NCBI GenBank assembly: GCA_017435565.1
Contig: JAFSEU010000019.1
Span: forward strand, 1-53,955
Direction: 5' to 3'
Origin: Oscillospiraceae bacterium
Lineage (GTDB): Bacteria > Bacillota > Clostridia > Oscillospirales > Ruminococcaceae
Length of the DNA: 53,955 bases
Below the pieces are notes generated by a model. The model made no database searches and was not told the DNA's origin. It saw only the letters and a list, made by a program, of their open reading frames with translations. Position 1 is the stretch's first letter; each line of letters begins with the position of its first letter. Shown piece after piece: positions 7,780-16,581 of the stretch. The position numbers and the translations under genes were made by a program.

Positions 7780-8847
7780 ATGTCAAAAATCAAAGTAGCC
7801 GTTCTTTTCGGCGGCGCATCAAGCGAGCACGATATTTCCCTCGTTTCTGCGACCAATATAATCAATAACATTCCCAAGGATAAATACGAAGTAATATGTA
7901 TCGGTATTACCAAAAAGGGCAGATGGCTCTATTACCCCGGTGATGTAAACAAAATCGCAAGCGGTGAGTGGAAGAGCAACCCCGACTGCACACCTGCGAT
8001 TATCTCGCCCGACCCGATGCATAAGGGCATTATCAAGCTTGAAAGCGAAGAAACATCATTCAAGAGAATCGATGTCGTATTTCCCGCAATTCACGGTGCA
8101 AACGGTGAGGATGGAGCTTTACAGGGTCTTTTCGAGCTTGCAAAGCTGCCTTATGTCGGATGCGACCTCGGTTCGTCGGCGGTGTGTATCGATAAGGCAC
8201 TTACACATACGGTTCTTGAAGCCGCAGGTATAAAAATGGCAAAATGGCGTGTTCTCACTCACAGCGACCTTAACAGCATTGACGAAAAATGCGTACAGAT
8301 TGCGTCGGAGCTGGGCTTTCCACTGTTCGTCAAGCCTGCCTGCAGCGGCTCGTCAATCGGCGTCAACAAGGCATATGACCTTGAATCGCTTGAGTCCGCG
8401 GTAAAGCTTGCTTTCTCACATTCCAAAAAAGTTGTTGTTGAAGAATTCATCAGCGGCAGAGAGCTTGAGGTTGCAATTCTCGGACAGGATTTAGTCACAG
8501 CGTCCGCTGTGGGTGAAATCTGCTCGTGTAATGATTTTTATGATTACGACGCCAAGTACGTTCTTTCTTCAAGCAAGCTGAGCATACCCGCACAGCTTGA
8601 GCTGAAGGTTTCGGATGAAATTCGCAAAACCGCAATAAAGGCATATAAAGCAGCAGGCTGTGCCGGTCTTTCGAGAGTGGATTTCTTCCTGACAGATGAC
8701 AACGAGATAATTCTTAATGAAATCAATACAATGCCCGGCTTTACGCCGATCAGTATGTATTCTAAGCTTATGGAGGATGCGGGTCTTGACTGCGGCGAGC
8801 TGCTTGACAGGCTCATTACAATTGCGCTCGACCGTCATCAGCAGTAA
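7780..8847 (+). CDS. ddl: D-alanine--D-alanine ligase
   Basis: An ATP-grasp enzyme of 355 residues that joins two D-Ala for peptidoglycan precursors in the cytosol. The start LFGGASSEHDISLVSA is the classic Ddl N-terminus; the ATP-grasp core has PLFVKPACSGSSIGV and ends with ILNEINTMPGFTPISMYSKL, carrying metal-binding Glu/Asn and the substrate loop. The ribosome site AAGGGG lies upstream. It is part of the 5469-12085 run and is functionally linked to the alanine racemase encoded on the minus strand at 29620. Confidence 0.95.
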   Translation: MSKIKVAVLFGGASSEHDISLVSATNIINNIPKDKYEVICIGITKKGRWLYYPGDVNKIASGEWKSNPDCTPAIISPDPMHKGIIKLESEETSFKRIDVVFPAIHGANGEDGALQGLFELAKLPYVGCDLGSSAVCIDKALTHTVLEAAGIKMAKWRVLTHSDLNSIDEKCVQIASELGFPLFVKPACSGSSIGVNKAYDLESLESAVKLAFSHSKKVVVEEFISGRELEVAILGQDLVTASAVGEICSCNDFYDYDAKYVLSSSKLSIPAQLELKVSDEIRKTAIKAYKAAGCAGLSRVDFFLTDDNEIILNEINTMPGFTPISMYSKLMEDAGLDCGELLDRLITIALDRHQQ

Positions 8848-8856
8848 AATTAAAAT

Positions 8857-9279
8857 ATGGATGATATAAGAATTTTGAAAATGAAAAGCGTTCAGATTGA
8901 CGGCAATGAAAGAAATGAGACCGAGCTTACCACCGAATGCAGGTTTGAGATGACTTCTGACAATTCCTGCGTGATTACCTATGACGAATCAGATGTCACA
9001 GGTTTTGACGGTTCAAAAACAAAGCTCACATTTATCGGCGAGTCCTATGCCTCAATTGAGCGCTCGGGAAGTTATAATTCAAGCCTTTTGCTTGAAACGG
9101 GCAAAAAGCACTACTGCCATTACGGCACACCCTACGGTTCTTTTACCGTCGGAATAAATGCGATCGATATAAAAAATTCTCTTTTGCAAAGCGATAAAAA
9201 AAGCGCCTATGTAAAATATACAGTTGATTTGAATTCGAGCTATGTTTCGGAAAATGAGATATTTTTTGATATCGTTTAA
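8857..9279 (+). CDS. DUF1934 family beta-barrel protein (YwiB-like)
   Basis: A 140-residue protein with alternating strands, matching the DUF1934/YwiB pattern including TKLTFIGESYASIERSG and the YGTPYG turn. The function is unknown; the family forms a lipocalin-like barrel. It starts nine bases after ddl and ends 20 bases before argS, and the pairing ywiB-argS is conserved in Firmicutes, which supports the call. The ribosome site is poor, so translation is probably coupled to ddl; an internal ATG at 8881 is an alternative. Confidence 0.82.
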   Translation: MDDIRILKMKSVQIDGNERNETELTTECRFEMTSDNSCVITYDESDVTGFDGSKTKLTFIGESYASIERSGSYNSSLLLETGKKHYCHYGTPYGSFTVGINAIDIKNSLLQSDKKSAYVKYTVDLNSSYVSENEIFFDIV

Positions 9280-9299
9280 ACAGAAAGGATAAAATTACA

Positions 9300-10988
9300 A
9301 TGACCGATCTTATCAAGGATGCACAATCGCAGCTGCGCGAGCTTATTCTCAATGCTCTCGGACGGCTCGTTTGTCAGGGCAAAATCAGCGATGCGCCTCT
9401 CAGCGCATTTAATATTGAAATTCCTGCCGACAGAAATCACGGTGATTTTTCGTCGAATGTTGCAATGGCTTCTGCAAGAGCACTGAAAATGGCACCCAGA
9501 GCAATCGCAGAGCTTATTGCAAGTGAAATCGACCTTAAATATACATATTTTGAAAAATGCGAAATTGCAGGTCCCGGCTTTATGAATTTCTTTTTGTCAC
9601 CGCAGTGGTTTTCCGACGTGGTTTCGAGTATTGAAGCTGATGGCGAAGGCTACGGAAGGACCGATTACGGTCAGAATAAGCGTGTGCTTGTAGAGTTTGT
9701 TTCGGCAAACCCCACAGGACCTATGCATATCGGCAATGCACGAGGCGGCGCAATCGGTGACTGCCTTTCGGCTGTGCTTGATTTTGCGGGATACTATGTT
9801 GAACGTGAATTCTATATAAACGATGCGGGAAATCAGATTGAAAAATTCGGAAATTCTCTTGAATGCAGATATCTTCAGCTTTTTGATGACAGCATCGAAA
9901 TGCCCGAGGACTGCTATCTGGGAAGCGATATTACCGACCACGCAAAGGCATTTGCTGAAATCAACGGCGACAGCTATGTGAATGCCGACAGCGCTTCGCG
10001 CAAAAAGGCGCTTGTTGATTTTGCTCTGCCCAAGAATATTGCGAAGCTCAAGACGGACCTGCTTAAATACCGCATTGAATATGACACATGGTTCAAGGAA
10101 TCGACCCTTCATAACGAAGGCAAGGTTTCCGAAATAGTTGAGCTTTTCAAGTCAAAGGGCCTTACTTATGAGCAGGACGGAGCCGTCTGGTTCAAGTCAA
10201 CGCTTTTCGGCGACGATAAGGACAGGGTTTTGATGCGCTCAAATGGGCTTCCTACATATGTTGTTCCCGATATCGCATACCATTACAACAAGCTTGTTAC
10301 CAGAAATTTTGATATTGCGATAAACGTTCTCGGCGCCGATCACCACGGCTATATCGGCAGAATGAAGGCGGCAATCAGTGCGCTTGATATCGACCCGTCA
10401 AGACTTGATGTTGTCATTATGCAGATGGTAAACCTTGTGCGTGACGGTGAAACCTACAAGCTTTCAAAACGAAGCGGCAAGGCCGTAACGCTTGAAACGC
10501 TTCTTGATGAAATTCCTGTTGATGCCGCAAGATTTTTCTTTAATCTGCGTGAAGCGAATTCGCATTTCAATCTTGACCTTGACCTGGCTGTGGAGCAGTC
10601 ATCGCAGAATCCTGTTTACTATGTTCAGTATGCTCACGCACGCATCTGCAGCATTATCAGAAATCTTGAAGCGGAAGGAATCAGCGCCGGCGCTTTGACA
10701 AATGATATGCTTGCAAGGCTGTCGGCTCCTCAGGAAAGAGCGCTTATCTTCCGCCTTGCACAATTCCCCGATGAAATCAACTGTGCCGCAAAGGATTATG
10801 ATCCTTCTGCGATAACACGCTATTCAATTGAAATAGCAACGCTTTTCCACAAGTTCTATGACGCCTGCAGAGTCAAGGGTGATGACACCGAATTGACCTT
10901 GGCAAGACTTGCACTCTGCAAGGCTGTAAAAACAGTCATCTGTAATATTCTTACGATGTTCAAGATTGACTGCCCCGAAAGAATGTAA
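9300..10988 (+). CDS. argS: Arginyl-tRNA synthetase
   Basis: A class I aminoacyl-tRNA synthetase of 562 residues that charges tRNA-Arg. It has the ArgS-specific N-terminal domain (1 to about 100), the HIGH signature as ANPTGPMHIGNARGG near residue 140, the KMSKS-like loop KLSKRSG near 385, and a helical anticodon-binding domain with the typical C-terminal PERM. The family length is normal. AGAAAGGA upstream is the ribosome site. Confidence 0.97.
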   Translation: MTDLIKDAQSQLRELILNALGRLVCQGKISDAPLSAFNIEIPADRNHGDFSSNVAMASARALKMAPRAIAELIASEIDLKYTYFEKCEIAGPGFMNFFLSPQWFSDVVSSIEADGEGYGRTDYGQNKRVLVEFVSANPTGPMHIGNARGGAIGDCLSAVLDFAGYYVEREFYINDAGNQIEKFGNSLECRYLQLFDDSIEMPEDCYLGSDITDHAKAFAEINGDSYVNADSASRKKALVDFALPKNIAKLKTDLLKYRIEYDTWFKESTLHNEGKVSEIVELFKSKGLTYEQDGAVWFKSTLFGDDKDRVLMRSNGLPTYVVPDIAYHYNKLVTRNFDIAINVLGADHHGYIGRMKAAISALDIDPSRLDVVIMQMVNLVRDGETYKLSKRSGKAVTLETLLDEIPVDAARFFFNLREANSHFNLDLDLAVEQSSQNPVYYVQYAHARICSIIRNLEAEGISAGALTNDMLARLSAPQERALIFRLAQFPDEINCAAKDYDPSAITRYSIEIATLFHKFYDACRVKGDDTELTLARLALCKAVKTVICNILTMFKIDCPERM

Positions 10989-11029
10989 AAAAATATTAGA
11001 GTTAAAACAGAAAGGAATTTTCCGATATT

Positions 11030-12085
11030 ATGGACATTACTGATGTGCCTTTACCGAGTCCGTGCTTCATTGGCGAATCGTTCGGAAATGAAGCACAGTT
11101 TGATATTGTATGTGTACCCGTTGCATTTGATGATGATGCCGAAATTAGCGACGAGGCTATAAAAAAATCCGTAGATATCGCCAGAAGCTCAGCTGCTGAT
11201 GTTTTTGTTGCAGGGCAGATTGCTCCGGTCAGATGTGAAGATGATGAAGGAAATGTCGATTTTTTTGACACCTTTTCAGCATATTTTAAGCAAGCCAGAG
11301 CGCTTTATGAAGCGGGTGTGGATTTGCTGTTTGCCGATGCTATGCGTTCTGTCGCGGATGCAAGAGCTGCCGTGCTTGCCTGCAAAAGGTTCGATATTCC
11401 CGTTTTTGTTACGGTTAGTGTTGAATGTGCAGATATTACAGAAAGCAAAAGTCGTGCCCTTGCCGCATTGATTTGCCTGCAGGAAATAGGCGCATCTGCC
11501 TGCGGAATTGCTGCTGAGTGTGAAATCGGTGATTTTTGCGAAATTATTTCTGAGCTTGCACATTATGCAAAGGTTCCGCTTATAGCCCGGATTCAAGGTG
11601 TTGACAGCGATTCTGCGCTTGAACTTATACATAGCGGTGCACAGATTATCAGCGGCTTCGACGCTAAACGCAGTGCGAGACTGTGCTGTGAAAAATGCGG
11701 CATATCAGAGCACTTTGACGATGGGATTTGTGAAGGAATGCTTGTTCTTTCAAATGAAACACAGTCGTTTTTTCTTTCGCCGGATAACATCGAAATGTCT
11801 GAATACATACAATGCAGTCAGGATATGTCCGATATTCTTGTTGAACTCGGTGACACAAGCACAGACATCATCGGTGTTGAGCTTTTCAGTCCGGATGACG
11901 CCGTTTTGTTTATGAAAAATGTGCATATGGCGTCATTGCCTGTAATTTTTAAGAGTCAGAGTATTACGGCACTCACAACCGCGCTGATTCTTTATCCGGG
12001 ACGAGCCTGCATCGATAGCTGCTGTGAGGTAGAAGGTGATGTGCTTTCCTCGCTTGCTCAGAAGTACGGAGCAATTGTTTATTAA
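11030..12085 (+). CDS. Degenerate MetH-like protein (homocysteine and pterin barrel fragments)
   Basis: A 351-residue protein. Residues about 40-225 resemble the homocysteine S-methyltransferase barrel: VAGQIAPV (60-67), the ALYEAGVDLLFADAM strand-loop (91-105) and IPVFVTVSVE (123-132). Residues about 300-351 resemble the start of the pterin-binding barrel of MetH: LPVIFKSQSITAL, YPGRACIDS and KYGAIV. However, the N-terminal 60-100 residues of the barrel are missing or changed, the zinc-binding GGCC segment is not visible, and the pterin barrel stops after about 50 residues. It is therefore either a decayed MetH or a repurposed barrel. It follows argS by 41 bases with a ribosome site AGAAAGGAA. 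Homology is inferred by eye. Confidence 0.6.
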   Translation: MDITDVPLPSPCFIGESFGNEAQFDIVCVPVAFDDDAEISDEAIKKSVDIARSSAADVFVAGQIAPVRCEDDEGNVDFFDTFSAYFKQARALYEAGVDLLFADAMRSVADARAAVLACKRFDIPVFVTVSVECADITESKSRALAALICLQEIGASACGIAAECEIGDFCEIISELAHYAKVPLIARIQGVDSDSALELIHSGAQIISGFDAKRSARLCCEKCGISEHFDDGICEGMLVLSNETQSFFLSPDNIEMSEYIQCSQDMSDILVELGDTSTDIIGVELFSPDDAVLFMKNVHMASLPVIFKSQSITALTTALILYPGRACIDSCCEVEGDVLSSLAQKYGAIVY

Positions 12086-12321
12086 GAAGGTTTTAAGGCT
12101 GCTTTGTGTTGTGCGGCGGTCTTTGTGTAATATTAACAAGAAAACAACCGTTTTCTCTGTGAATTTAATAATTTGTTAACACTTGTTTGAATTGAATGTG
12201 TTAAAATTTAAAGTGTATTAGTGCAAATTAGTGCAAAATGTCGAATCACTGTTTCCGGCTTAACGAAAAAATGCACGAATGATGTCAAGGCATCAATTCG
12301 CAAAGCAAAGGAGTATTTTTA
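12086..12321. promoter_or_regulatory. Control region upstream of the PucR/CdaR-type regulator
   Basis: This 236-base gap holds a small hairpin GAAAAC/GTTTTC (12140-12155), an inverted repeat TTAACAC (12176-12182) and GTGTTAA (12198-12204), and a direct repeat of ATTAGTGCAA in which two copies are spaced by exactly ten bases (from 12217 and 12227). TAAAAT at about 12202 may be a -10 element, with no good -35. The repeats look like regulator sites, possibly autoregulation. Confidence 0.45.
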
Positions 12322-13407
12322 ATGTCTAACAGATTATTTCAGGGACTTGTCCATCAGCTTAGGGATACTATCGACGCAGTAATCGGCGTTGTTGATGAAA
12401 CCGCTACCATCATTGCGTGCAGCGATCTGCAGAAGGTTGGCACCACTAATGAATTTGTTTCATTGGATTTAAGCGATTCTCACGACATTTTTGTCCGTGA
12501 CGGATACACATATAAGCCGTTTGGCTCGCACATAAAGCCCGATTATGCGGTTTTTGTCGAGGGAACGGATGAAAATGCCGCAAAATATGCAAGCATTATG
12601 TCCATAACGCTTTCAAATATCAAGCAGTATTATGACGAAAAATACGACAGAAACAACTTCATCAAAAACGTTGTTCTCGACAACGTTCTTCCCGGTGACG
12701 TTGTAATAAAGGCAAGAGAACTTCATCTCAATGCAGAAATCAGCAGAGTGGTTCTTCTTATAAGAATCGTTTCCGCAAATGATATTTCCGCATACGATGT
12801 AATCCAGAACCTTTTCCCCGACAAGAGCAAGGATTTCGTTTTCAATATTACAGAAACCGATATTGTTCTCGTTAAGGAAATCAAGAGCACGGTTGAATCG
12901 GCTGATCTTGAAAAGCTTGCACGCTCGATTGCCGATACTCTTTCGAGTGAATTCTATACAAGAGTCAATGTCGGCATCGGTACGACCGTTGTCGGCGTAA
13001 AGGATCTTGCACGCTCCTTCAAGGAAGCTCAGATTGCTTTGGAAGTCGGAAAGGTTTTTGATACCGATAAGGTAATTGTCAGCTACGACAATCTCGGAAT
13101 CGCAAGACTTATCTACCACCTTCCCACAACACTTTGTGAAACCTTCCTTCATGAGGTGTTCAAAAGAGGAAGCATCGAATCTCTCGACCACGAAACACTT
13201 TTCACAATTCAGAGATTCTTTGAGAACAATCTCAATGTTTCGGAAACATCGAGAAAGCTTTTTGTTCACAGAAACACTCTCGTATACAGACTTGAAAAAA
13301 TCAAGAAGCTCACAGGTCTTGACTTGAGAGAGTTTGACCATGCTATTATTTTCAAGATTGCGCTTATGGTCAAGAAGTATCTTTCCGCAAACCCCACAAA
13401 ATTCTAA
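12322..13407 (+). CDS. PucR/CdaR-family transcriptional regulator
   Basis: A 361-residue putative DNA-binding regulator. The N-terminal part begins LVHQLRDTIDAVIGVVDETATIIACSD in two consecutive blocks and resembles a small sensory domain; the middle (about 175-270) resembles the GGDEF-like domain of the CdaR/PucR group (VNVGIGTTV, SFKEAQIALEVG); the C-terminal HTH_30 is clear in NVSETSRKLFVHRNTLVYRL (about 308-327). Such proteins sense small molecules and act on carbon or purine use; the ligand here is unknown. GGAG lies upstream. It stands alone between a repeat-rich gap and the cell-division genes. Confidence 0.85.
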   Translation: MSNRLFQGLVHQLRDTIDAVIGVVDETATIIACSDLQKVGTTNEFVSLDLSDSHDIFVRDGYTYKPFGSHIKPDYAVFVEGTDENAAKYASIMSITLSNIKQYYDEKYDRNNFIKNVVLDNVLPGDVVIKARELHLNAEISRVVLLIRIVSANDISAYDVIQNLFPDKSKDFVFNITETDIVLVKEIKSTVESADLEKLARSIADTLSSEFYTRVNVGIGTTVVGVKDLARSFKEAQIALEVGKVFDTDKVIVSYDNLGIARLIYHLPTTLCETFLHEVFKRGSIESLDHETLFTIQRFFENNLNVSETSRKLFVHRNTLVYRLEKIKKLTGLDLREFDHAIIFKIALMVKKYLSANPTKF

Positions 13408-13437
13408 GACATAAAATTATTATCATAAAATAAAACC

Positions 13438-13470
13438 ATATTGCCCGACATATGACTTGTTGGGCAATAT
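13438..13470. terminator. Perfect hairpin before ftsE
   Basis: ATATTGCCC and GGGCAATAT pair perfectly around a 15-base loop. No T run follows on the plus strand, while the minus strand has TTTTATTTT after the stem. It may be a weak terminator or an RNA-stability hairpin between the regulator and ftsE. Confidence 0.5.
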
Positions 13471-13519
13471 TGATTAGGAATAAAAAAAGCTACACGACCC
13501 TTCAAGGAGGCAAGTTCAA

Positions 13520-14302
13520 TTGGTTGAACTGAAAAACGTTTCTGTATCATATTATAATCAGAAAAACGGCAAAGGCGCTTTGCATAATGTAAATCTTCGT
13601 ATAAACGACGGCGAATTTGCATTTGTTGTCGGCTCAAACGGCGCCGGAAAATCAACGCTTATCAAGCTTTTGCTTAAGGAAATCAACGCGACTGACGGTA
13701 TTTTGTCAGTAAACGGTTATACCCTGAGCTCGACAATGAAGCGCAGCAAGATTACCAAGCTGAGAAGAACAATCGGTGTAATATTCCAGGATATCAGACT
13801 TATCAAAACTATGACGGTTTATGATAATGTTGCGTTTGTTCTGCGTGTTATTGATGCACCAAAAAAATATATAAGAAAAAGAGTACCCTATGTTATAAGC
13901 CTTGTAGGTCTGCAGGATAAGGCAAAGGCATACCCTGACGAGCTTTCCGGCGGCGAGCAGCAGCGTGTTGCAATTGCAAGAGCGCTTGTAAACGACCCGA
14001 AGATTATTATTGCGGACGAGCCTACGGGTAATATCGACCCTGAATATACCTACGAATTTGTCGATTTGCTCAGGGCAATCAACAAATGCGGAACAACAGT
14101 CCTGATGGTAACGCATGAGCATGAACTGGTGCGGCACTTCGGTGGACGAATAATCAACCTTGATAAGGGAAATATTGTATTTGACGGGGTAATCGGCGGC
14201 AGTGAAGAATATGCCGCGGATAATTCGACCGAATCAAAAAATGAGAGCCGCACCGAAGCTGATGCTGTTGCTTTGGCAGCGGACGAAAAGGGGGATGAAT
14301 AA
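13520..14302 (+). CDS. ftsE: Cell division ATP-binding protein FtsE
   Basis: The ATPase of the FtsEX complex, which at the membrane transmits ATP hydrolysis to a peptidoglycan hydrolase outside. Residues show Walker A GSNGAGKS (38-45), the Q-loop, [15 protein letters not shown] signature and Walker [13 protein letters not shown]. Start is TTG at 13520 with AAGGAGG nine bases upstream; the protein then begins [10 protein letters not shown] as FtsE does. A 35-residue acidic C-terminal tail extends beyond the usual end. It overlaps ftsX by one base (TAATG), showing tight coupling. Confidence 0.95.
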   Translation: MVELKNVSVSYYNQKNGKGALHNVNLRINDGEFAFVVGSNGAGKSTLIKLLLKEINATDGILSVNGYTLSSTMKRSKITKLRRTIGVIFQDIRLIKTMTVYDNVAFVLRVIDAPKKYIRKRVPYVISLVGLQDKAKAYPDELSGGEQQRVAIARALVNDPKIIIADEPTGNIDPEYTYEFVDLLRAINKCGTTVLMVTHEHELVRHFGGRIINLDKGNIVFDGVIGGSEEYAADNSTESKNESRTEADAVALAADEKGDE

Positions 14303-15210
14303 TGAAACCCTCAAGTATGAAATATCTCGTTACCCTTGGTGTTCGCAGTATTTTTTCGCATTCGCTTATGTCGTTTGCTTCGTTCTGCGTAATGCTCGTG
14401 TCTTTGCTTCTGGTTGGCTCGTCAATACTTTTTTCAATAAATATTAACGATATGGTTGCTGCGATTGAAAATCAGAACGAAATTATTGTATATCTGGAAG
14501 ATGATATTGATGATGTTTCAATCGGAAACGTCGCCGCAGAGCTTGAAAAAATCGATAATATCGATAAGAAGAACATAACCTTCTTTTCAAAGGAAAAGGC
14601 ATTGGAAAATTATCGTGAAACCTATGCTGAATATGTGCAGATTTTCGATTCGCTCGATGAGAACCCTCTGCCTGATACATACAGAGTAAAGGTTGATGAT
14701 ATTGATCTTATTACCCAGACAGTTGAAAAAATCAATACAATTGATAACATATACAAGGTTTCGGCACCGTTTGAATTTGCAAATATTCTTACCGAAACCG
14801 AGCATATAATGAAAATTATATCCGGTATGATGATATTTGCGCTTGTTATTGTATCTATGGTGATTATTTCAAACACCACAAGAGCGAGCGCACAGATGAG
14901 AATGAACGAAATTACGATTATGAAATATGTTGGTGCGACCAATGTATTCATAAACATTCCGTTCTTTATAGAGGGCCTGCTGATAGGAGCATTTGCCGGG
15001 CTTGTCTCGGCGGTGATAACCGGCTTTATCTATGATGGGCTGATTTCTGCAATTTCGCAGGAAATGTACGTCTGGAACATCTTAGGCGTTACGGGCTTTA
15101 TAGATTTTGATGATATCAGGATGCTTGTTTACGGAGCGTATATTATCGGCGGTGCATTGATTGCCGCATTGGGCAGTGTAATCAGCGTCAGAAAATATGT
15201 AAGAGTATAA
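14302..15210 (+). CDS. ftsX: Cell division protein FtsX
   Basis: The membrane partner of FtsE, 302 residues. A first membrane segment (about 23-45) precedes an extracellular domain (about 46-165) that in Firmicutes contacts a coiled-coil hydrolase activator; three further segments form the MacB-like FtsX core, with the family motif NEITIMKYVGATN at the cytoplasmic side. The extracellular loop has the usual length for Gram-positive FtsX. The expected partner is the M23 coiled-coil protein encoded next. Confidence 0.95.
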   Translation: MKPSSMKYLVTLGVRSIFSHSLMSFASFCVMLVSLLLVGSSILFSININDMVAAIENQNEIIVYLEDDIDDVSIGNVAAELEKIDNIDKKNITFFSKEKALENYRETYAEYVQIFDSLDENPLPDTYRVKVDDIDLITQTVEKINTIDNIYKVSAPFEFANILTETEHIMKIISGMMIFALVIVSMVIISNTTRASAQMRMNEITIMKYVGATNVFINIPFFIEGLLIGAFAGLVSAVITGFIYDGLISAISQEMYVWNILGVTGFIDFDDIRMLVYGAYIIGGALIAALGSVISVRKYVRV

Positions 15211-15244
15211 AACACAAACAGATATAAAAGAAACGGTGAAAATT

Positions 15245-16570
15245 ATGCTGAAAAACGCAAAAAAGCTCTTGTGCTTTGTGATATGTGCGGCTATGGGAAT
15301 CTGCCTTCTGAATAATCTTCCCAGCTCCGCTACATCAATTTCTGACTTTGATGAGCAGATTGAGGAGCTTGAACAGCAGAAGGCGGAAAACGAACAACAG
15401 ATTGCAAATCTGCAGGAAACGCTCAATGAACAGGCAAATAACATCAATGCACAGGAGACTTATCAGGCGACGCTTATTGATAAAATCACGCTGCAGGAGG
15501 AGAACCTTGCGCTCACAAAGGATATGATAGAGGCCCTTGATGAGAGAATTGCCGCACTTGAGGCGGATATTGCTTCGCTTGAAAGCGATATTGCCGGCAA
15601 AGAGGCAGAGGTTGCAGCTGACCTTGAAGAATTCAAGCTCAGGCTCCGTGCAATGTATCTGACGGGCAATGACAGCCTTGCGTCCGTTCTCTCAGGCTCG
15701 ACCGATTTTTATGATATTCTCGCCAAGACTGAGCTTGTTTCGAGACTGATACAGTATGATCAGGAGCTGTTTGACAGGCTAAACGAAGAAATTGCCTCGC
15801 TTAATGACAGCAAGGAGGAGCTTGAAACAAGCAAGCAGCTTCTTGAGAATGACAGAACATCTCTTGAAGTGACGAAAACAGAATACGAAACAGCTTTGAG
15901 CGACCTTGAGGATGACTATGCACAGACCGATTACGTCATCAATATGCTTGAGATGCAGCAGCAGGAATATGAAAATCAGCTTGCAGACGCTCAGGCACAG
16001 CAGGAATCCTACGACGCGGAGATTGAAAGAGTTACCCTCGAAAAGCAGGCGGCAATCCGTGCCGAAGAGGAACGCAGACGTCAGGAGGCTGCTGCAAGCG
16101 GCTCGCAGTATCAGGCAAGCTACACCTATACGGGCGAAGCGTTTTTGTGGCCCGCAGGCAATTTCGTATATATATCCTCGGGATACGGAGCCCGCTGGGG
16201 CAGTACCCACAGGGCGATTGATATTGCGGGTGCGGGGATTCATTATCAGCCTGCATATGCCGCTGCTGACGGAATGGTGATTACAGCGAGCGCAACCTGC
16301 TCTCACGACGGTCCCGGCTTCTGCGGCTGCGGTATGACCTACGGAAACTATGTGACAATTGACCACGGTGCCGACAGCACGGGAACATCATATGCGACAA
16401 GATATGCCCACTTAGCTGAGCTTGCGGTGAGTGAAGGACAGATTGTCAGCAGAGGCGATATAATAGGCTATATAGGTTCAACGGGCAATTCTACGGGATA
16501 TCACCTGCATTTTGAGGTGATCAAAGACGGTGCGAGAGTTAACCCGATGGATTATTTCAACAGAACATAA
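15245..16570 (+). CDS. Murein hydrolase activator / M23 peptidase with coiled coil (EnvC/PcsB-type)
   Basis: A secreted protein of about 441 residues: signal peptide (1 to about 30), long heptad-rich coiled coil (about 35-285), and a C-terminal LytM domain. The catalytic metal ligands are kept: HRAIDIAG supplies His and Asp, and HLHFEV supplies the HxH pair. It is thus probably an active peptidoglycan endopeptidase, not just an activator. ATG at 15245 is preferred; a GTG at 15236 in frame is an alternative. It lies 34 bases after ftsX, and in the known ftsE-ftsX-envC arrangement the coiled coil binds the FtsX loop and the ATPase controls hydrolase action at the septum. Confidence 0.93.
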   Translation: MLKNAKKLLCFVICAAMGICLLNNLPSSATSISDFDEQIEELEQQKAENEQQIANLQETLNEQANNINAQETYQATLIDKITLQEENLALTKDMIEALDERIAALEADIASLESDIAGKEAEVAADLEEFKLRLRAMYLTGNDSLASVLSGSTDFYDILAKTELVSRLIQYDQELFDRLNEEIASLNDSKEELETSKQLLENDRTSLEVTKTEYETALSDLEDDYAQTDYVINMLEMQQQEYENQLADAQAQQESYDAEIERVTLEKQAAIRAEEERRRQEAAASGSQYQASYTYTGEAFLWPAGNFVYISSGYGARWGSTHRAIDIAGAGIHYQPAYAAADGMVITASATCSHDGPGFCGCGMTYGNYVTIDHGADSTGTSYATRYAHLAELAVSEGQIVSRGDIIGYIGSTGNSTGYHLHFEVIKDGARVNPMDYFNRT

Positions 16571-16581
16571 TCGGAGATAAT

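Noticed and set aside
12613..13341. 242-codon open frame opposite the PucR/CdaR regulator
   Set aside because: Fully inside a well-supported gene on the other strand, without ribosome site or family motif.
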